Positions 33,265-46,300 of a DNA stretch of 64,000 nt are shown here, piece after piece. The notes under the pieces are model-generated. The model did no database searches and was not told the DNA's origin. It worked only from the letters and a program-made list of their open reading frames with translations. The translations under genes were made by a program, and so were the position numbers. How positions within the stretch are numbered: position 1 is the first letter of the stretch; each line of letters opens with the position of its first letter. The DNA comes from Larus michahellis (taxonomy: Eukaryota > Chordata > Aves > Charadriiformes > Laridae), in assembly GCF_964199755.1 (NCBI RefSeq), contig NC_133901.1, positions 13,221,556 through 13,285,555 of the forward strand, in the 5' to 3' direction.

Positions 33265-33605
33265 AAAGGTGTTCTCTGCTGCAAGCTGCAGCGAGCCATG
33301 TGGCAGAGGATGCGAAGTACCATTTTTCAGTGGTGCCCAGGGACAGGACAAGAGGTAACGGGCACAAACTTGACCATAGGAAGTTCCATCTCAACATGAG
33401 GAGGAACTTCTTTACTCTGAGGGTGGCAGAGCCCTGGCACAGGCTGCCCAGAGAGGTGGTGGAGTCTCTGTCTCTGGAGACATTCCAAACCTGCCTGGAC
33501 GCGTTCCTGTGCAACCTGCTCTGGGTGACCCTGCTCTGGCAGGGGGGTTGGACTGGATGATCTCCAGAGGTCCCTTCCAGCCCCACCATTCTGTGATTCT
33601 GTGAT
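33265..33605 (+). mobile_element. CR1 LINE 3' end
   Basis: CR1 3' end in + orientation, with the end of the reverse-transcriptase frame ('tctcaacatgaggaggaact'), the block 'gacattccaaacctgcctgg' and the tail 'attctgtgattctgtgat'. It is of the same subfamily as the 1.65 kb and 44.4 kb copies. Confidence 0.93.
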
Positions 33606-33624
33606 TTTGGTTTAGTGATGGTTT

Positions 33625-33706
33625 TTCTCAGAGTTAGGTCGACGGTTGGACTACATGGTCTGAAAGGTCCCTTCCAACCTAAATGATCCTATGATTCTAT
33701 TCTATG
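33625..33706 (+). mobile_element. CR1 3' tail remnant
   Basis: A second CR1 3' terminus just downstream: 'gaaaggtcccttccaaccta' followed by 'cctatgattctattctatga'. It is a different subfamily from the copy at 33.3 kb, so this is a second insertion. Confidence 0.88.
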
Positions 33707-33922
33707 AGGATTCACCTTGGTTTGTACCAGATGCTGGGCTCTGTCTCCAGAGGAGAGGAGAGGAAAAAACAACTCCAACAATACCAAATCCATCAATGTG
33801 TTTTGTCCAGAAAAGAAAATTTTACTCAATTCTGCCCCCCCCCCCGCATTGTTTTAAGGACTCCTTCCCCAGATAAAGCCAACTACTTGTGTACCCCTTT
33901 TTAGAATACTGTCCTTTTCTTA

Positions 33923-34639
33923 ATGATGCCAAATTGGGCCCTGTTGCCGGGTCCCTGGCATGAGTCCTGTGCCCCCTGGCACTGCCGAGCGGTGGTGCTC
34001 CAAACTGGCGGAGAGCAGCAGGGATGCTCCCCGAGCAGGCGGGATACTGCAGCCAGGGGAATGCAAAACAAAGTGAAAGACAACAAAGGCAGCAGAAAGC
34101 ACACGGTGGAACAGAAAGTCAGAAGAGCAAGCGGGGACTCTCTCGCGAAGCCGAGGTTAAATAGGCAGACAGGTGTCCTGATACTGCCTGCGCACAAAGA
34201 TGTCTTTGTGACTGCATTAAGGAAACAAATTTGGCTTCTCCCACAGGAGAACAACAACAGAACAAGAGCCGACTCCAGAATTCATTTCGCTTATGCCCTA
34301 AAGATGCGCTGCTGCAACATCACGAGACAAGGGGGAGGCCGCCGTGGGCAGAGGTGGCCCGTGAAAAGCACAGGCATTCTGTCTTCATGCTGCCAGCCCC
34401 TCTCGGAGCCCAAGACTGCGTCCCCTCCCTCTCAAACCTTCACACCTTCTCCTTGGGTCAAATCCTACCCACCAGCACGCTGTGGTTGTCCACCGCCAGC
34501 CCGCTGCAGTTGTCCACCGCCAGCCCGCTGCTTGCTAGGGGATAGTGGAGAGGGCGGTGGACCAGGCTCGGTCCATGTGCTGGAGCACACGTGCCCATCC
34601 ATGGTGCTTGACACCCAGAGGCTTTTCCTGAAAAGCTAA
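33923..34639 (+). other. Unexplained 238-codon open frame
   Basis: An uninterrupted ATG-to-stop frame not accounted for by any recognised gene, lying between DZIP1L and CLDN18. The translated product matches no family I know. Its C-terminal third contains two exact and one diverged copy of an eight-residue Pro/Cys unit, encoded by the 24 bp repeat at 34470-34532. There is no signal peptide. It may be chance in GC-rich DNA, so I do not call it a gene. Confidence 0.2.
34470..34532. repeat. 24 bp tandem repeat, 2-2.5 copies
   Basis: Two copies of a 24 bp unit beginning 'gttgtccaccgccagcccgc' sit at 34485-34508 and 34509-34532, differing only in the last base. A diverged partial copy precedes them. 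Confidence 0.9.
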
Positions 34640-37600
34640 AAAAACCTGCAGTTTCGTTAAATGACAGAAGATGCAACCCTAGCATCATGGCGTGATTTAG
34701 AAGAGCGGGGTCCTGTCCGCTCCCCGTGCTTTTTCCTGGGCATGACTCTTGCCATGGTTTTACCTCTCCTCCAATGCAAGCAGCCCTGTCCTCACCCCTC
34801 TGCCCTGACCCGCAGCCCCCACCCGGGCAGGTAACCCCATCCCTCCCATACCTAAACTGCTCCCCTTCAATCCCCACAGGTTTTCATTTTCCTCCCTCCA
34901 ATTTTTCAACCTTGTCTTCATTTCAGTGCAGCATGGAGAGTTTTCCATGGTCTTTACCAAGGGCTGAAATGTTGTTTCTCCTGCCAACCAGAAGCGTCTC
35001 CTTTGGCTTCGTCGTCTCCGGGATCAGTAAAACAAGTTCAGAGCCGGCAACATAAAAGAACTGGCCAATTTGGTGTTGGAGAAAACACGCTAAACAGGGT
35101 TTCCTTCTGAAAAAGGGACCTTGGCACTGCCACGGCAAATTGAAGGGTCAAAGAGAAACCTGAGGTTGGTTTTACAAATACTATCCCAGCTGGTGTCTGC
35201 ACAACCACCTTCCAGCTTGGAGGCAGTGTGACAGAGCCGTACCATTTAGGACATCCATGGGACATAGCCATGACCCCCTTCCCGTGGGCACAAAGCAGCA
35301 CAGCGACGCTGAAATCCGTGGTCAGGCCCTCACCAGGAGTTTAATCCCATCGGAGTCTCGTGCTCTTTAAAATAATATGTTTTGTTTTTCTCAATGGCAT
35401 TTGTCTTCGTGGGACTCCACTTCTGTAAAGCATGAGTATGTGTGGGACAATTAGTAGACAATCAAACCACAGCACTAACAACCTCTGAATGCAACGCAAC
35501 ATCCCCAAATAATACCAAGCTGAAAAAAATATAAAGGAAAAGAAAAATCCTGTCAAATTTATTCAGCTGGAATATCTCACCCAGAGAGCTATTCTCCCAT
35601 AATATTTGGGGCAAGCACAGTGTCATAAATCTTAGTGCTATTAATCCGTAGACTCATTCATCTCTGCTCAGCTATATAAAAGCAATAACCTTGTCACTAT
35701 AGGAAGGAAGATTGGGCTTTTAATTGCATATAGATTTCAGGAGAGTTCTTATCTCATAGTCCAATTTGTAGCTTCAGATAACGGGTCTTTGCTTCCCTTG
35801 GTCAAAGTCCATGCAAATCTGCCGTGCTCTCATATACTTAAAAATGTTGCAGGAACTCAGAAAGAACCTATATAGAGCTCCGCTGGCAGATAATACGCAC
35901 AGCCTTTTCAGCGTTTGCTTTATTAGACAAGCCTATATTTAATTATCTCCTCTGAAACAGGATATGCATTTTTTGAGAGGATGATCAAATTTAAGGAAAC
36001 AAAACCGTTTCTGAGTGTGTGCACACACGCACATATACATCACCAATCACGGTTCCCCTGACTCATCTCCCTTGGCCTTGCAAGTGCCACCCACTGCATC
36101 CTTTGCCCTGCAGTTCATTGCCAATAAAGGCAAAATAATTGGCAAGGGGTCTTCCATCCCTCACCAGCAACAACCGCAGGGGGAAACGCTGGATTCCTCC
36201 ATGGGGCCAAGAGATCTGCGGTAGCTGGGCTCCCGTTATTCCCAGGCTTTACTCAGCCAAAGCTTTCTTAAGGCACACTGACCTCCTTGGTGCTGTGCCG
36301 TTGGTCGAACCAGCAAATATGTGACCGCTCCTCCCAAACGGCAGCCAGGCGGGATGGTGAGGGCTTTGCTCCCCGTGCCGCCGTACCCTCCGCCCGTTTC
36401 TGCCTGCGGGGTGACCACGTGCATGAGTTTCATACCTGAAATTCACAGCCTTTAGGGTGAAGCGCTGGGGACCCAGGCACAGGGTGGGGTGCAGAGGCTG
36501 TGTTTTGGGTCCCCAGGGCGTTCCCCGGGCAGCATGTGGACCGGGTGTCCCCTCTCCCCGTGCTGAGCACCGCGGGCTGTGGATGTGGCGCAGGGTTTTG
36601 TGTCTTTTCCATGTGGGCATTGGGACATAACAGTGCTGGGGCGCAACAAGCTGCCACCAAGACAACCTTGGATCATCCGGGGGGGGCTTTGGGATCTCGC
36701 TTTTTTCTCAAAGGCCAAGAAATAATCAGGGTATCCTCATTTTTTTTTATTTTTTTTTTTTTTAAGCCTGGGAGATGCAGGGGAAAGCCTGGAAATAGGA
36801 CCTTTGTTCTCACCAAACACCCAGCCCTTTCCCTAAGCAGCTGATTTCAGCTGCAGGGCTTTTAGGAGACAGATGAGTTTGGCTTGAAAAGGGGATATTT
36901 GGGTCGGTGTCCCAAGAAAGGGAAACACCGAGTGGTTTCCGCAGCAGGAGAACCAGATGCTGGTCCTCCCCACGCCATCGTTCCCTGATACACGATGCTC
37001 ACCGCTCGCAGCGGTGCCGCCACGAGATAAGGTCCATGATGGCCAGAAAAAGAGGGGAGCAGCCGTAATATCAGCTGTTGTCACACAGCAAGCAGGCTCA
37101 TAAATAAATGATTCTCTGCTTTGGAATTTGATTTTTTTTTTTCGTAACGTTTTCTGCGTTAAAATTTTTCATACTGCGAGTGGTTGGCCGAGGTCAGGAA
37201 ATGAAAACCGATGTCGGAAGATTAGAAACCTACCGAGGGCAGGAATTCCCGGACACAGCTCTGTCTCAGCTCTCTGCCGCTCTCCGCAATGCTCCTGCCC
37301 GCAATCTCGTCATCTACATGCTTGCACACATCAAAGTGAAAGCGAGAGATAGCTGGCGCAGTGAGTTTGTCAGAGTATTTGTGTGTTGCATGAAAATAAA
37401 ATGTAACTTTCAAAGGTGCTTCCTTTGCCATTTGATGTGTGCGCCTGGTTTTTGTTCTGACGCAGTCAGAAACTTGTATTCCAATTTCTTTTTCTGGGTG
37501 TTTTTTCTGTATTTTTCATCACCCTGTGTACCTTTACCTAACCACCACTTATGCATTTCCTATCTAATTTAAACACTCCCGTGCTTTTCAGCCCCTTTCC

Positions 37601-40131
37601 AGTGGACGTTGGCAGGAGCGAGAGCATACCAGCAATTTTTCTGCCCTCCTAAGAACGATGAAGTATTTAGAAGTGTTTAATTGCTACCTTGAAAGGTGGG
37701 CAGAGGCTGGACTCGAAGCGGCCTCAAACCCCAAAATACCCACACGCTTTCTGAAGCAAGTCCCAGCAAGGACTGATTTCATTGCGTCAGTGAGTTGGGA
37801 TCCCCTGATCCCTATTCATCCACTTTTCGGATATTTTGTCGCAGCATATAACTGACTATATCTTATAAAGGGGGGGGAAGCCTCATCTTTTATTTTTTCC
37901 CTCAACCACACATACTTGTCCATGCTGCTCCCAAGAAGCTGCAGAACCCGAAGCTGGGGTGAGTTTAGGTGAGCAGGAAAGTTGGTAGCTGCTGTTCGTG
38001 ACAAAGAGAGAACAAGTGAAAACAGTGCTTTTGGCCTTAAAGACTTTTTCTTTTTTAATATTCGTGTAAAAAAACCAAAATAACTAACAAAACAAACAAA
38101 CAAAAAATAAATCTAGCATGCAATAAGGAGGCAGAAAAGCTAAGTCTATACTGAGAGACAGGGAAAAATCCATTGTAAAGAATAGTGTGATTTTGAAAAT
38201 TACCTCTGCAAAACTGAATTGTTCTCCTTAAAAAACAGGCCCTTAAAACAAGTCCTGTGCTAATACAAAAGAGAGCATCAGCACTGACATCCTGCAGAGG
38301 TAGCGATTTACCCCACGTGGCAGCAGGGGCCAACATCCAGCCTGAGGTGGGACCAAGAGCTTCTGTTGGATGGAAGCTCTTCCCACCTCCCTGCGTGGTG
38401 CTCACCTCCTCCAAACATCAGCCCCTGGTGCCACACCCTGCCCGGAGTTCCCTCCTCCTCTCACTGACCTGCCCGAGGTGGAACCTCTCTGCGTGTCCTG
38501 GACCCGTGCTGGAGATGTGCCTCCACGTGGTGGTGGAGAACAGGTGGTTATGGAGAGGGGACGGTTATGCAGAGCTGGTGGGTATGGTCGGTGCTCACTG
38601 GGAGCACTGATGTTCAGTGAGACAGCCTGCCCCCAATATTCATACAAGCCACTGGAGATGCCAGCTAGGCTGGTAGCTTGACCTAGCAGAGGGTCCAACT
38701 CTGGAGAAATGTTCAACTCCACCTCTGCGAATTTCAGCATTTCACCAAAACAATTTTGCCAGTTAACTCCTGCAGCGAACTTGTAATCGTTACAAGCTGG
38801 TCTAAAACCTATTGCAGAGATCTATCAAAATGGAGGGTTTGGACACCTTTTTTTCTCTCTAAGTTATCCCTTACACAGAGCTTCGTTAGGACGTGCTCTG
38901 GAGCCAGGTGGGAGGACCTGCCAGTGGCACACGGGCCTCCCCTCCCAGGTAAGCTCTTGTGTCTCTTCCTTTCACCCCTTCAAATAAACTTCCTCTCTGA
39001 TGGATTGGCTAGAAGAGGCAATGTCCCGCTAAGGAGTTAATCTTCACATCACTGGGGAAAGAATTAACACAAGAAAGTCCCCATGCCAGTATAGAGTTAC
39101 ACATCTAATGCTCCCTGGGATTTCTGCTCCAAATGCAACTCTAATTAATTCTAAATGAGAAACTTTTCTGGCTTCATTAAAGATGGCATCTGCAGGAACA
39201 CCGGTCTCACACAGAGGTTTGCAGCTATTACAGCAAATATCTAGCGTAGGAATAACAATGGATTATACATATTCCCCGGAGAGATCAGAAGAAATAAATA
39301 CACTTTGGTATCACGGGTTACAGCAAATGTCTAAGCAACATAAATCAGATTAACTATCACAGCAGATCAGCGAAGCAAAGGTGTGTCTGAGTAGAAACAG
39401 TCACCAGGGAGGAAAATGCCATGACTATAGGGTCCGTACGCGTTGGCCCCAGCCAAAGGGACACAACTGAATTTACTCAAAATACACAGCAAAATAACAT
39501 AGGAGACCACTAGATCATAATTTTTGCTTTTCAACCTGCTAAAAAAAAAAAAAAAAAGAAAAAGAAAAAGAAAAAGAAAAATTGGGTGGCAAAACCAGAG
39601 CAAAGATACACTATCGTTTCAGCAAAGCACTGTTTTTTCTGATGAACAGAGGACACCGAGGTCGTGGGATGATGTTCGCCACTCTAAACTCTGAGAAAGT
39701 AGGGGATGATGTTGCCTAACTGCTGAAAGCCAGCTCAAAGGGAAAAAGGCAATGGGGTATCATTGCTTTTACATCTGGCCTATTATTAAATGGGAATTTT
39801 AACCTATTAGAAGAATTAGAAAAGGGCACAAGGCACAATCCTGGTCCTGGATATCAGAGTTTATATATAAAATATAAGCAAACTGTTCTACTCTGAGAGC
39901 ATAAAAAGGCATTACTTTTGTTATAGACCTCCTTGTCTATACTCTATATTCCATACTAGCATGGAGTTGAATAAAACCCATGTTCCTAACGAGCTAGGAT
40001 ACAACCTCAGAGCAGGGCAAACGTGATAGAAAACACAATCCTATTTACAGACTGCTTTGTTTGCATATAGTTTTTGCTTCTGAAGTGAAAAATATTTTAT
40101 AAAAGATAGTGCATCTCAAGCTCAGAGTCTA
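34640..40131. other. Convergent intergenic region and undefined CLDN18 3'UTR
   Basis: About 5.5 kb with no supported coding exon. The CLDN18 3'UTR must occupy part of it, on the minus strand. The nearest reverse-strand AATAAA hexamers I noticed are far off (for example TTTATT on + at 35919-35924), so the 3' end is not set. T runs occur at about 36740-36765. Confidence 0.5.
39541..39583. repeat. Poly-A and (AAAAAG)n simple repeat
   Basis: A pure A run followed by four A5G-type units. On the minus strand this is a polypyrimidine tract within the probable CLDN18 3'UTR. Confidence 0.9.
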
Positions 40132-40309
40132 CTAGACATAGTCGTATTTTGAAGGGTACGAGCGTCTTCCGTCCTCGCTTCGAGCAGCTTCTTCACACCC
40201 TGCACCCTTCCTACTCTTCGTTTCAGGTTCGTACCCTGAACCAACTTTATACGGCCCCGTTCTGTAGGAGATATTCCGCCCCGATGCGTTGTAGGACACA
40301 GCTTTGTAA
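40132..40309 (-). CDS. CLDN18: CLDN18 exon 5: cytoplasmic tail
   Basis: Acceptor 'gtctctttcag' (read on minus); encodes residues 201-259, then TAG. It holds the 'YKAVSYNASG' start and 'SYPSKYDYV' end of the claudin-18 tail. Human ends in HDYV, so the PDZ-binding valine is kept. Confidence 0.97.
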
Positions 40310-43300
40310 CTGAAAGAGACACAAAAGATGGCATCAGCCACCGGAGAGTCTGAGACTACCCCATGTTGCACCCGGTGCTCCTGTTTGCTGTTGGATTTTA
40401 GGCAACTTCTTACTGTGTCATCACTTGGAGCCACCCAGTGAGCTCCATGGACAGGCTGCAAGTCTCTCTCATGTTTTTTCATAAACTTATACTTTCTTTC
40501 CCATGAGTAAATCCTTGGTTGAGTGAAGGACGCACCTACAAGCACCAGCTACATAGGCGTACAAAGCCCTACCTGATGTAAACCAGAGCTCAGCTGATGC
40601 AATCTACACCTGCTGATGATCTGCTATGCAATTTGCAATCAAAGCTGCAATCAATGGGCCTGGCTTAGCCAACACATTGCAAATTTTAGATTTTAAGGTC
40701 CATCTTTCCTGCCCTCTCTATTTGTTTGCAAGTCATGTCGTCAAGGAAGGGAAATGGTCACTTTTGACTGATGATGCAGGGCAAACATCACAATAACTCT
40801 TTCAACAGTGGTATCACACATAGACATGTCCTGTGGTGAGCTGGCTGTACACTATCCCAACACCCAAGGCTTCATGCAATACCTTCCCATGTCTACCCCA
40901 GATAGACTTACCGGGATTCTTCTGGAATCAGCCCTCTGCAAGCCAGGCACATCATGATGCCTCCTACGAGGGCCAGGCCACCTGCCACCCAGCCAACGAA
41001 AAGGGCTGAGCCAAAGGTGTACCTAAAAAACACAGAGATGCGGCTGCTTAGTGCTGTGACAGTGGTCCAGTCTGCTGCTTCTGAAACGCACTGAACAGTG
41101 TCATTCTCGCTCTGGCCCTGCAGAAGTTCCCTTGAGCACCATCTCACTTGAAGGCTGCTCATCCTCAATGAGGTCTCTACCTCACTTTTGAGCTGCGTGA
41201 ACAGAGACATCCCAGCCAATTTGCTTGGACAAATTATCTCCAGTGCAGATGAGAAAGAGACTCAATAAATCTTCCAGGTCCTGAGACCACACTAATATGC
41301 ATCCAGAGTTTGCCTTTCCTTCAGCTGCAGCACACCATGGCCCTGAGGAAGATCTGCACTGTGGAGCACCCCGAGACAGACAATCACCCACCTGTTCTGG
41401 ATGTTCTGCATTCCTTGGTACATGCTGGCCGTGGACATCCAGAAGTTTGTGACGAGCATGTTGGCAAACACAGACACTCCAGTGATGGCACAGAGACCTG
41501 AGATCAGACAGAAGGGCAGACACACATAGTAATTACGGACTTCAGCTTTTCTGGGCACCCCAAGTCTTAGTTATCCTCACGACACCCACCAAGACCTCTG
41601 AGTTTTCCTGAAACCCAGTTACTCACAGCACTGAGGAGGGACTGAGCAATCAGCATTGCTTCTGCCTCAGATCCCCATATAGCTGCCACTGTTGTGGCAC
41701 ATCATTGTCACAGTCTTTAACACTTCTGTCCTGAAAGCAGCACTTATCTTAGGCAGAAACACAACCCCCAGCTCACAGAGGTGTGACCAAGGGCCAGTTC
41801 CATGGCATGTGGGCACCCAACTCCTCGGCTAGCTGAGACTAAGGACTTTGTTTTGAAATGGGAGAACTCAGGCAAGGGATGTCCCATCCCAAGAGTCGGC
41901 CACATCATTGGTTTAGGCACCCTCTCTTTGGGTAAGCATGGTGGGCTTTTCTAATATCCTCATTGGCCAAATTCTCAACCCGCTGACTCAGGTCGATATA
42001 ATGATAATTTTAAGTGCAAAATCAAAGCTGTGTTGCAGAAGGTGGTTTCCTTAGCCCAGCTTGTACTTATTGTACATTTTTAAGTCGCGTTGCGTGTCTC
42101 ATATCCCATCAAAAATAAGCGCTGTTCAACTGTAAGAATTTTAAATGGGGACGTTCTCTTTCCCTTCATTAGGATATGGATTTGGTTTGATTACTCATCT
42201 GCAATAAAGTGTGGGAAACCTTGTAAGTGTTGTTCTGAAGCATTTGCAATTTTGAGGTAGCTGGGCAACAGTAAGCATTCCTGCAGCCTCCCTGATAAAC
42301 CAAGGCATTACAAAAATAACAAGCTAGGCTACCCCAACCCCGAGAGTCTTCATAAAATTATTATGTATAAAGCCTGAGGCTCTTCATTAAACTATTGCGT
42401 ATAAATAAAGGATATAATAGCACGTAACAGCAATATACATATAACAAATTAAGAGATTTATTTTTTTTATCCATGGGCTGTTTTTTCAGCCTTCCATGTT
42501 CTGTCCCATACAAACTTCTGGTTTTCTTTTACTAGGCAGAGGTAGAAACCACTCGTCCCCAGAAGCCCAGGCTGGAAGACAAATGCCAAGAACTTCATGC
42601 AAGCAACAACGCTTTGGGTTCCTCCAGAGCATTTGCTACCTATGACCAGAAGTGCCTGAAGACTTCCCCAGTCCTCTATTCCAGGTAACCATGACACCTT
42701 GCACATGGAAGACGCAACACCACACGCTTACCAGCCACAATAAACATGATGCCAGAGGTCAGAGTCATGTTGGCTTTTGCAGAATCCTCCATGCTGCCGA
42801 TACGGACACATTTCAGAGCAAAAATGCACACAAGGAGGCCAAGGATGCCCAGGACAATGCCCACGATCATGAGGGCCCGCACAGCCTGGAACATTGCTGC
42901 AAAACAAATTAACAAGAGCAACACTGTGACTGAACTGAGTTCATCAGAGCCTAGGAGGTTTTTTTAAAAAAAATTCTGTCTAAAAACAAAAAAGAAGAAG
43001 AAAACACTGAACATATTTTGCAATTCATTTACTGAAAGCAAAGACTATGCCTTGGGAAATGGGCGCTGGATCTACTTTCAGTGGTTTTTTTATGGGGCAC
43101 CTCTGGAAATGTGGCTGGTTTTTTTCAACTTCTTAAAGAGTTTGACGGTTTCAACATGATTTTTGTATATGTGCATTGGCACCAGTAATGATTTCTTCAG
43201 CTGAAACCGAGCTGGTGTACAGCCGGGGTAAGTGTGAGCTGTTTCATAACTGCGATGATTGAGAAAGTGCTTTTTTTTCCTCCCCAAGCAGCAAAGAAAA

Positions 43301-46300
43301 CAGACAGCTCCGCCCAGCTATCCGTGGCATTTCCAGCCACTGTGCAACTCGAAGTGAAGTTCTGTATGTTCCTGCTTTACCGTAAAATGCCTGGCACAGG
43401 AGAAGAGGAAAATCACCTCGGCAAACATTACACATACACCAAGGGAGAGCAGCAAAGCTTCGGCAACGGCCTCCCCCAGCATACCCTTCCCATGGTTATT
43501 TGTAACATCAGTCCTGTATACATCTGCCCACTTCCATTAATACAACACGCAAATACCCTAGCCCTGAATTCCTTTAGCAGCCTGCTGTCAAGGCGGGAAA
43601 TCTTGGTCGGAGGCAGGTTGTGATGCCGGTGGGTCACGCCAGTGGGAGCTGAGCACTGCTGTCAACCAGATGAAGGTAGCAAAAACCCTCCAGGCCCTTC
43701 TTGGCTGGAGTAGAAAAGTAGGGGAAAAAACAAGGAAAAGTTGCACCTTTTCAAATGGAGAAGTGAAGGGAAAAGGCCATGCATTTGAATACCAAGGTGA
43801 TTTTCTAATAAGGTGGCACAAATCCCACCTTGCCTGCAATTGAGTGCTGGCCCCAGCCACTTCTCCTCCCTGCCCGTGCACGCGTCCCCGGCAGAGACAG
43901 GAACGCGGCAGGGCTGGTGGAGCACTGGGAGGGGGTGGTCGAAAGTATTTCAAGGGCTGTTGTGATTTGGCTAAGAAGAATCTCAGCCTTTTCTTGCCCT
44001 CCCACGAGCTCTTGCATCCCTGGGCTTGGCTTTGATGCTCCCCAGTACATGACTGTCCATTTCCAGGGAAGATGACACAGGCTTGTTACCAACTGAGAAG
44101 GGCAGGCAATGTATCCTGCAGCCCCAGGGACTTCACTCAGCCTGCCCATCACCCCTTTCTCTGGGCTGGCCAGAGTAGCCATGGTGCCCAAGTGTCCCAT
44201 GTGGCTCAACTGGAGCAGAAGGCGCTGGTGCAGGACAGTGGGGAGTAGACCCTGCTGGTCTTGCAGAGGGAGGGAGAAGGGAAATGTTTATAAACCCTCT
44301 GGCAAGGGCGGGTGCTGGGATGCCCATCTGGGTCTCCTTGCTTGTAGGGTACCATGAAAAACTTCTTTACTTTGAGAGTGGCAGAGCCCTGGCACAGGCT
44401 GCCCAGAGGGGCTGTGGAGTCTCCTTCTCTGGAGACGTTCCAAACCCACCAGGACACGTTTTTGTCCAACCTGCTCTGGGTGACCCTGCTCTGGCAGGGG
44501 GTTGGATGAGATGATCTCCAGAGGGCCCTTCCAACCCCTGCCATTCTGTGATTCTGGGAACCTGAGCAGAACCGTGCTGGCACCACAACGCACAAGGAAG
44601 CCAGCGGTCTGCCATCCCACAGGCTGGGAATACACCACCTTCTCCCATCTGGCAGTCCCACCGGGGCTGCCACTCTCATGACTCAATTTGCCCTTATCAG
44701 TTGATAACAAGTGCTAACGAGCCTGGGATTTTCAATCTCACATCCATCAGCCCCCAGGTGCGAGCTCATTAGTTATTATTCATCAGAGAACAAGAAGCTG
44801 GCGGATACGCCTTATCAGCCCTCAAAGGTTGTTCACGCAGCACCTGATGCAAAGCAGAAAGATGCAAAGAGAAGAAAATCACAATACTCATTTGTCTTTA
44901 CAGTTACTTAAGTTTCTTTCCAACTGCTTTTGTGTCAGGGCAGGCAGGAGAGGCTGATACTCCAGGGCAGCACAAGACACTACAGATCATGATGGAAGGT
45001 CCTTGTCCCCAAGACAGCCCTTCATTCCAGGGATGTTTCCTCTAGACCTTATGGTTCCTAGGTGCCATCGCCATGGTGGTCTCAACCCTTCAAGAAGTGA
45101 CCCTCAGATAAGACCTCACAGGGATATTGTGGGCTCTCAGGAGAGAGGTTCCCAGTGCCTTGGCTGCCCATGGAAGGACACAACAGGCCAAACAGCTCCT
45201 GGGATGTTGCACTTCTGCTGGAGCGTTGAAGGCCAAGTGTGGAGAATCTCCATTGAAACAGAGCGATCTGCAGCTGTTGGAAAGGGGAGAGAGAGGAACA
45301 CAGCAGGGCACAACAGAAAAAATGCAAAATAGCCACCAGCTGGGAGGCTGACTTGTGCGCCATCCCCACAAAGGGACGGAAAAGAGGAGAAAGTGCTCCC
45401 AGGTCTGCTGTGCCACGAAGGCCTCTTCACTTGGCTCATGGGGCTGAAAGTGGGAGCTGTTTGGAAAGAGAGCACTGCAGTTTCAAGTGAATTTTGGCTT
45501 CCATCAAAAGTCCGCTGAACAGAGCTGCTATCCGAAGGTGAACGACCTCCCCTAGAAGGAAGGAGCGGAAGGGCTTAGACAAACAAAATAGAAGACTAAT
45601 GAAAAAAAAAAAATTGTATCAGGAGCACTAGGTAGCAAACAGCCCTCTAACGAAAGTCAAGCAGAGAAACTACCTGCCGTTTTGCATACACAGTTTCCAT
45701 GAGGCAGGACAACTTTCCTTCACACCTGCACACGTATGGTTGCTCGTTTTGCACACCTAATTTTCATACGAAGGGGTGGCGCGCACAGAAAATACTCAAA
45801 GTGCAAGCTTGTTCACCGCAATAAAAGTCAGTGATCTGAAACCACAGTTTTGCATCACTCCCTTTTTCCGACGTGAAATGAAACTGGAGAGTTGTCTTTT
45901 TCCCCAGTGTTGCTGTGAGTTGTGAGAGGTGAGTGAAGTAAAACAACCTGAACTCATCTAAACTAACATCATCTACATTTAGGTGAGTGAAGTAAAACAA
46001 CCTGAACTCATCTAAACTAACATCATCTGCATTTCTTTTACTAATACAAGATACAAAAGGTAGAAATCTAGCTTTATGACCAGTTATGATTAATGAAGTA
46101 TAGAAAATTTAGGGAAAAAACGAGGGGTTTAAGTTAACCAAATTCAAGCAGGGGCATTCCTTCTTTATGTTTTAAGGTATCATCAACTAAACAGACACAT
46201 AAAGAGAACAAAATTGACAGAATATCTCTAAGAGACAACAGAAAATGCCTGTGACTGCTTTGCACAGTTCCTTATTGCTGTATTACCTAAAAATAACATA

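Noticed and set aside
40132-40545. 137-codon minus frame starting at 40545
   Set aside because: Only the last 178 bp are real (CLDN18 exon 5). The upstream part is intron read-through before the 'tttcag' acceptor.
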